This document shows, one piece after another, positions 3,826-7,944 of a stretch of DNA of 7,944 bases. How positions within the stretch are numbered: the stretch's first letter is position 1; every line of letters starts with the position of its first letter. The notes under the pieces were generated by a model that was not told the DNA's origin, made no database searches, and was given only the letters and a program-made list of their open reading frames with translations. A program made the translations under genes and the position numbers. Source of the stretch: Betaproteobacteria bacterium (GTDB taxonomy: Bacteria > Pseudomonadota > Gammaproteobacteria > Burkholderiales > Burkholderiaceae_C); NCBI GenBank assembly GCA_947448675.1, contig CANFOR010000131.1, positions 1 through 7,944 of the forward strand. Reading direction: 5' to 3'.

Positions 3826-5211
3826 CTAACTCCCTGCCACTTTCATCCGGTTCACCAAAATGGAGCCAACGCTTTTGGCACCGTAGTTGTACACGTCTGC
3901 GCCTACAGCTAGGATGCCTTGCAGCATGTCTTTCAAGTTGCCCGCTATGGTGATCTCTTGCACGGGGTAGGCTATGCGGCCCTTCTCGACCCAAAAGCCG
4001 CTGGCCCCGCGCGAGTAGTCGCCCGTTACGTAGTTCACGCCCTGTCCCATCAGCTCGATGACGAACAGGCCGGTGCCGAGTTTTTGCAGCATGGCCTTTA
4101 GGTCGTCGCCCGGTTGGGTGAAGCGGCTGCTCATGCTGAGGTTATGCGAGCCGCCAGCGTTGCCAGTGGTGCGCATACCGAGTTTGCGCGCGCTGTAGCT
4201 CGACAAAAAATAGCCTTCGCACACGCCCGCGCGCACCACTTGGCGGGCCGTGGTGCGCACGCCTTCTTCGTCAAAGGGCGAGCTGCCTTTGCCGCGCAGC
4301 AGATGCGGGTCTTCGGTAATGTCGATGTGTTTGGGCAGCACGCGCTTGCCCAGAGAGTCGAGCAAAAACGTGCTCTTGCGGTAGAGCGCGCCGCCACTGG
4401 TGGCCTGCACATAGGCGCCGAGCAAGCCCGCCGCCAGGGGCGACTCAAACAGCACCGGGCACTGTGTGGTGGCGATTTTGCGGGCGTGCAAACGGCTGAG
4501 CGAGCGCTCGGCGGCGTAGCGGCCCACGGCCTTGGCACTGGCCAGCTCGCGCGCGTCGCGCATGGAGCTGTACCAGGCATCGCGCTGCATACCGTCGCCC
4601 TTGCCCGCTATCGGCGCGACCGACAGGCTGTGCCGCGAGCTGGCGTAGCCACCGCGAAAACCGTGCGTGTGGGCGCTGAAAAAATGGCTTTGCTGGGCCG
4701 ACACGCCTGCGCCTTCGCTGTTGGTGATTTTTTTGCTGGTGGCCAGGGCCGCGGCCTCGCATTCCAGGGCCAATTGGGCTGCGCCCTCGCTGTCTATCGC
4801 CCAGGGGTGGAACAGGTCGAGCGCGGGCTGCTGCGCGGCCGTGGCCACGTCGGGCACGTCGGGCAGGCCAGCAAAACTGTCTTCCGCGGTGAAGCGGGCA
4901 ATATCATAGGCCGCTTGCACGGTTTGCGCTATGGCCGCCGCTGAGAAGTCTGAGGTGCTGGCATTGCCGCGCTGCTGGCCCAAATAGACCGTAACGCCCA
5001 AAGATTTGTCGCGGTTGCGCTCCACGGTTTCTAGCTCGCCCTTGCGCACGCTGACCGACAGGCCACAGCCCTCGGAAGCCTCGGCCCCAGCATTGCTGGC
5101 GCCGAGCTTTTTGGCGTGCGCTAAAGCGCTGTCCACCAGGTTCTCAAAATACGCACGGCTATAGGCAAAGCCGTGTTCGGGGGAATGCGTAGAAGGTACT
5201 GTTTTTTTCAT
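3826..5211 (-). CDS. pmbA: TldE/PmbA family metallopeptidase subunit
   Basis: TldE (PmbA) is the non-catalytic partner of TldD. The TldD/E heterodimer is a cytoplasmic zinc protease that trims unfolded peptides, and in E. coli it matures microcin B17 and helps degrade the CcdA antitoxin. The 461-residue product is full length (E. coli about 450). Residues 20-110 are the N-terminal domain. The C-terminal domain carries the strongest signatures: SSYSARKLGMRTTGNAGGSHNL (337-358) and MGQGVNYVTGDYSRGASGFWVEKGRIAYPVQEITIAGNLKDML (388-430). No HExxxH motif is present, as expected for TldE rather than TldD. The ATG at 5211 follows the polA stop by 26 bases with no visible promoter or terminator between them, so it is likely cotranscribed with polA. 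No good Shine-Dalgarno sequence is seen. Its tldD partner is not in this window. Confidence 0.93.
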   Translation of the reverse strand: MKKTVPSTHSPEHGFAYSRAYFENLVDSALAHAKKLGASNAGAEASEGCGLSVSVRKGELETVERNRDKSLGVTVYLGQQRGNASTSDFSAAAIAQTVQAAYDIARFTAEDSFAGLPDVPDVATAAQQPALDLFHPWAIDSEGAAQLALECEAAALATSKKITNSEGAGVSAQQSHFFSAHTHGFRGGYASSRHSLSVAPIAGKGDGMQRDAWYSSMRDARELASAKAVGRYAAERSLSRLHARKIATTQCPVLFESPLAAGLLGAYVQATSGGALYRKSTFLLDSLGKRVLPKHIDITEDPHLLRGKGSSPFDEEGVRTTARQVVRAGVCEGYFLSSYSARKLGMRTTGNAGGSHNLSMSSRFTQPGDDLKAMLQKLGTGLFVIELMGQGVNYVTGDYSRGASGFWVEKGRIAYPVQEITIAGNLKDMLQGILAVGADVYNYGAKSVGSILVNRMKVAGS

Positions 5212-5237
5212 AAGGGCATGATACCTGTGCGCCTGGT

Positions 5238-7944
5238 CTAGTGCGCCTCGTCCCAGTTCGCGCCCACGCCCACCTCGGCTAAGAGCGGCACCTTGAGCTG
5301 GGCCACGCTGGCCATTAGGCGCGGCACTTCTACCTTAAGCCAATCGACCTCGGCTTGGGGCACTTCAAACACCAGTTCGTCGTGCACTTGCATGATCATT
5401 TTGGTGCCACGCTGCTCGGCGTCGAGCACCTGCTGCACTTTGTTCATACTCATCTTGATGAGGTCGGCGGCGGTGCCTTGCATGGGCGCGTTGATGGCGG
5501 CGCGCTCGGCTCCGGCGCGGCGCGGGCCAGTCGGGGAGTTGATCTCGGGCAGCACCAGTCGGCGGCCGAACACGGTTTCTACATAGCCCTTGCTTTTGGC
5601 CGAAAGCCGGGTTTCGTCCATGTAGCGCTTCACCCCTGCAAAGCGCTGAAAGTAGCGTTCGATGTAGTTCTTGGCAGCGGTGTTGTCAATGCCCAGGTTG
5701 CGCGCTAAGCCAAAGGCGCTCATGCCGTAAATGAGACCAAAGTTAATCACCTTGGCGTAGCGGCGCTGCTCGCTGCTGACATCGCCCACAGGCAGGCCAA
5801 ACACTTCGGCTGCGGTGGCGCGGTGCACATCTTGGCCCTCGTGAAAGGCTCTGAGCAGGGCTTCGTCTTCGCTGATGTGGGCCATGATGCGCAGCTCGAT
5901 CTGGCTGTAATCGGCGCTGGCAATGCGGCAACCGGGCGCGGCCACAAAGGCCTCGCGCACACGGCGGCCCTCGGCCGTGCGGATGGGGATGTTTTGCAGG
6001 TTCGGATCGTTGCTACTCAGCCGCCCCGTTACGGCCACAGCTTGGGCGTAGTGAGTGTGCACGCGGCCAGTGCGGGGGTGGGCCAGTTGGGCCAGTTTGT
6101 CGGTGTAGGTGCCCTTGAGCTTGGCCAGGCCGCGGTGCTCCAAAATTTTGGCGGGCAAGGGGTAGTCTTCGGCCAATTTTTCTAGCACTTCTTCGTCGGT
6201 GCTGGGTGCGCCAGTGGCGGTTTTTTTAATAACAGGCAAGCCCAGTTTAGTGAAGAAAATTTCGCCAATCTGCTTGGGACTGGCCAGGTTAAAGGGCTGG
6301 CCCGCCAGCAGGTGCGCTTCGCTCTCTAGCTGCAAGATGCGCTGGCCCAGCTGCTGGCTTTGCGCGGCCAGCAGGGGTGCGTCGATCAGCACGCCATTGC
6401 GCTCGATGCGGTAGAGCGTCTCGCTGCTTTCCATCTCCAGCGCGTAGATGAAGCCCAGGCCGCTCTCGGTCTGCGGCTCGCGCTGCAAGCGCGGCCACAG
6501 CACACTGTGCACGTCGAGGGTTTGGTCAGAGTCTTCACACGAATACTCAGCGGCTTTGGCTACATCGACCTGCGCAAACGAAATTTGGTGCACGCCCTTG
6601 CCACACAGATCTTCGTAGGCAATGCCTTGGCGGCCCACGTGGCGCTCGGCCAGACTGGCCAGGCCGTGGGGCTTGTGCACTTCGAGCACATAGCTTTGCA
6701 GCATGGTGTCGTGCGCATAGCCTTGCACTTCAATGCCGTGGTTGGCGAACACGTGGCGGTCGTATTTGACATGCTGGCCGAGCTTCTTTTTGCTGGGGTT
6801 TTCTAGCCACGGCTTGAGCTTGGCCAAGACTTCGCCAAGCGGCAATTGCGCTGGTGCATCAGGGCCACTGTGGGCCAGCGGAATGTAGGCCGCTGCGCCA
6901 GCTTGGACGCTGAAGGACAGGCCGACAATTTGCGCCCGCATCTCGTCGGGCGAGGTGGTTTCGGTGTCGAGCGCGACCAAATCAGCGGCTTCGATTTTTA
7001 CCAGCCACGCGTCAAAGGCTTCCCAACTGAGCACCGTGTCATAGGCGGTTTGCGAGACGCTAGAGACTTGCGGCGCGGGCTCGTCGAACAGGCCTGCTGC
7101 GCCAGCGCGTTCGGGCTGCGAAGGTGCGAGTGCTTGTGACCCTTGCAATCCTGGCAATCCTTCGACAGGCTCAGGGCGAGCGGCCTTGCCCTCAACCGCC
7201 TTGGCCAGTCCTTTGAAGCCGTATTTTTCATAAAAAAGCTTCAAATCGACCGTACTTTGTGCCTGGAGCGCTATGGAATCCAGAGCAGGAAGGCCTGGAA
7301 CTTCGGTAGATAAGTCGCAATCTGTCTTGATGGTCACCAGTCTGCGGCCCTGCGGTAACCAGTCCAGCGCGCCACGCAGGTGCTCGCCGACCGCGCCTTT
7401 GACCTCGTGCGCGCGCGCCACCAGCGCGTCGAGCGAGCCGTATTCCATCAGCCATTTCGCAGCCGTTTTGGGACCGACTTTGGGCACACCGGGCACGTTG
7501 TCTACGGTGTCACCGACCAGGGTTTGGTAGTCCACCATCAACGCGGGTGGCACGCCAAACTCGGCCGTCACGCCGGCCACGTCGCGACGCTTGCCGTTCA
7601 TGGTGTCGATGATGGTGATGTGCTGGTTTACCAGTTGGCTCAGGTCTTTGTCGCCGCTCGACACAATCACCTCAATGCCCTGCTGCGCGGCTATATGGGC
7701 CAGCGTGCCGATCACGTCGTCAGCCTCTACGCCTTCCACTGCCAGCACGGGCCAGCCCATCAGGCGCACCACTTCGTGGATTGGTTCGATCTGGCTGCGC
7801 AGCTCGTCGGGCATGGGCGAGCGGTTGGCTTTGTAGGCGGGGTACCAGGCGTCGCGAAAGGTCGGGCCCTTGGCATCGAACACGCAGACCGCCCAGCGCG
7901 CCGGGTAGTCTTTGAGCAGGCTGTTCATCATGTTGATCAGGATG
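5238..7944 (-). CDS. polA: DNA polymerase I (5' end outside window)
   Basis: PolA fills gaps and removes RNA primers in lagging-strand synthesis and repair. The reading frame continues past the MM at 7931 to the window edge (ILIN precedes it), so about 30-40 N-terminal residues are missing and MM is internal. Numbering from that M, residues 1-248 are the 5' nuclease with VEADDVIGTLA (68-78), SSGDKDLSQLV (91-101) and VGDTVDNVPGVPKVGPKTAAKWL (139-161). Residues 249-296 are a linker. Residues 297-480 are the 3'-5' exonuclease with D322/E324 in LDTETT, D391 in KYDRHVF, and Y463/D467 in YSCEDSD, so proofreading looks intact. The polymerase has motif A DYSQIEL (D674), the O-helix RRYAKVINFGLIYGMSAFG (K727, F731, Y735), and motif C VHDELVFE (D851). 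The linker holds a repeat-derived ARPEPVEG peptide. pmbA follows 26 bases downstream. Confidence 0.97.
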   Translation of the reverse strand, partial: ILINMMNSLLKDYPARWAVCVFDAKGPTFRDAWYPAYKANRSPMPDELRSQIEPIHEVVRLMGWPVLAVEGVEADDVIGTLAHIAAQQGIEVIVSSGDKDLSQLVNQHITIIDTMNGKRRDVAGVTAEFGVPPALMVDYQTLVGDTVDNVPGVPKVGPKTAAKWLMEYGSLDALVARAHEVKGAVGEHLRGALDWLPQGRRLVTIKTDCDLSTEVPGLPALDSIALQAQSTVDLKLFYEKYGFKGLAKAVEGKAARPEPVEGLPGLQGSQALAPSQPERAGAAGLFDEPAPQVSSVSQTAYDTVLSWEAFDAWLVKIEAADLVALDTETTSPDEMRAQIVGLSFSVQAGAAAYIPLAHSGPDAPAQLPLGEVLAKLKPWLENPSKKKLGQHVKYDRHVFANHGIEVQGYAHDTMLQSYVLEVHKPHGLASLAERHVGRQGIAYEDLCGKGVHQISFAQVDVAKAAEYSCEDSDQTLDVHSVLWPRLQREPQTESGLGFIYALEMESSETLYRIERNGVLIDAPLLAAQSQQLGQRILQLESEAHLLAGQPFNLASPKQIGEIFFTKLGLPVIKKTATGAPSTDEEVLEKLAEDYPLPAKILEHRGLAKLKGTYTDKLAQLAHPRTGRVHTHYAQAVAVTGRLSSNDPNLQNIPIRTAEGRRVREAFVAAPGCRIASADYSQIELRIMAHISEDEALLRAFHEGQDVHRATAAEVFGLPVGDVSSEQRRYAKVINFGLIYGMSAFGLARNLGIDNTAAKNYIERYFQRFAGVKRYMDETRLSAKSKGYVETVFGRRLVLPEINSPTGPRRAGAERAAINAPMQGTAADLIKMSMNKVQQVLDAEQRGTKMIMQVHDELVFEVPQAEVDWLKVEVPRLMASVAQLKVPLLAEVGVGANWDEAH
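7143..7160. repeat. 9-bp tandem duplication in the polA linker
   Basis: TTGCAATCC (7143-7151) is followed by TGGCAATCC (7152-7160), with one mismatch. On the coding strand it reads GLPGLQ. It directly abuts the dispersed-repeat-like element at 7159-7183 and keeps the polA frame. Confidence 0.65.
7159..7183. repeat. dispersed GACAGGCTCAGGGCGA-type repeat inside the polA linker
   Basis: The 25-base element begins CCTTCGACAGG and ends CAGGGCGAGCGG on the plus strand. It closely resembles the short repeat CCTTCGACA(A/G)GCTCAGG(G/A)CGAACGG, which from memory is scattered through many proteobacterial genomes, mostly between genes. Here it is in the polA frame and encodes ARPEPVEG (residues 251-258 from the internal M at 7931), inside the flexible linker between the 5' nuclease and the exonuclease domain. 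Assignment to that repeat family is recognition from memory, not a search result. Confidence 0.65.

Noticed and set aside
4114..4944. 276-codon plus-strand frame opposite pmbA
   Set aside because: It is an alanine-, glycine-, histidine- and arginine-rich translation typical of the complement of a GC-rich gene, and it lies fully inside the conserved TldE coding sequence.
5208..5219. Three-codon upstream frame (ATG CCC TTA TGA) overlapping the pmbA start
   Set aside because: It overlaps the start in a way that could suggest coupling, but it has no Shine-Dalgarno sequence and such short frames are common by chance.
7926..7931. The MM at 7926-7931 as the true start of polA
   Set aside because: The upstream codons to the window edge read ILIN in frame, matching the internal PolA sequence before NSLLKDYP. 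The real start lies outside the window.
1..7944. Mobile element, phage, CRISPR array or defence system
   Set aside because: No transposase, integrase, array of spaced repeats, or defence-type domain was found. All sizeable supported genes are housekeeping or metabolic.

Overview
The window is typical chromosomal DNA of a betaproteobacterium, most likely order Burkholderiales and family Comamonadaceae (Rhodoferax/Polaromonas/Acidovorax-like). The grounds are the recognisable sequences of ribosomal protein bS21, ZapA, TldE/PmbA and DNA polymerase I, the moderately high GC content, and a GCTAT-n-ATAGC intergenic hairpin of a kind I associate with that family. Genus cannot be fixed from the sequence alone. 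There are no rRNA or tRNA genes, no CRISPR array and no transposase.

Left part (1-1694, + strand): a small coiled-coil protein gene overlaps zapA by ATGA, so the two look translationally coupled in a Z-ring/cell-division cassette. A TATAAT box just after the zapA stop is followed by an imperfectly paired RNA segment (about 809-883) and then rpsU (bS21). An intrinsic terminator closes rpsU, and a yqeY/GatB-like gene follows within 30 bases. rpsU-yqeY is part of the classic macromolecular-synthesis neighbourhood, but dnaG and rpoD do not follow here.

Middle part (1695-3825): an AT-rich intergenic region carries a plausible sigma70 promoter and a perfect 18-bp palindrome. It leads into a secreted PQQ-type sugar (sorbosone-like) dehydrogenase. 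A hairpin and then a strong intrinsic terminator separate this gene from a secreted mono-haem cytochrome c. The two genes probably form a periplasmic oxidation module in which the dehydrogenase passes electrons to the cytochrome. A hairpin-rich, gene-free gap of about 220 bases separates the cytochrome gene from the convergent pmbA gene.

Right part (3826-7944, - strand): polA (5' end outside the window) is followed 26 bases later by pmbA/tldE. PolA keeps its 5' nuclease, proofreading and polymerase motifs. Its interdomain linker contains a short dispersed-repeat-like sequence read as ARPEPVEG, followed by a 9-bp tandem duplication. This is the most distinctive oddity in the window.

No new defence or mobile system is evident. 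The points worth a second look are regulatory or repeat-derived: the polA linker repeat, the zapA 15-bp tandem repeat, the structured rpsU leader without a Shine-Dalgarno sequence, the promoter palindrome, and the terminator placed directly before the cytochrome gene.
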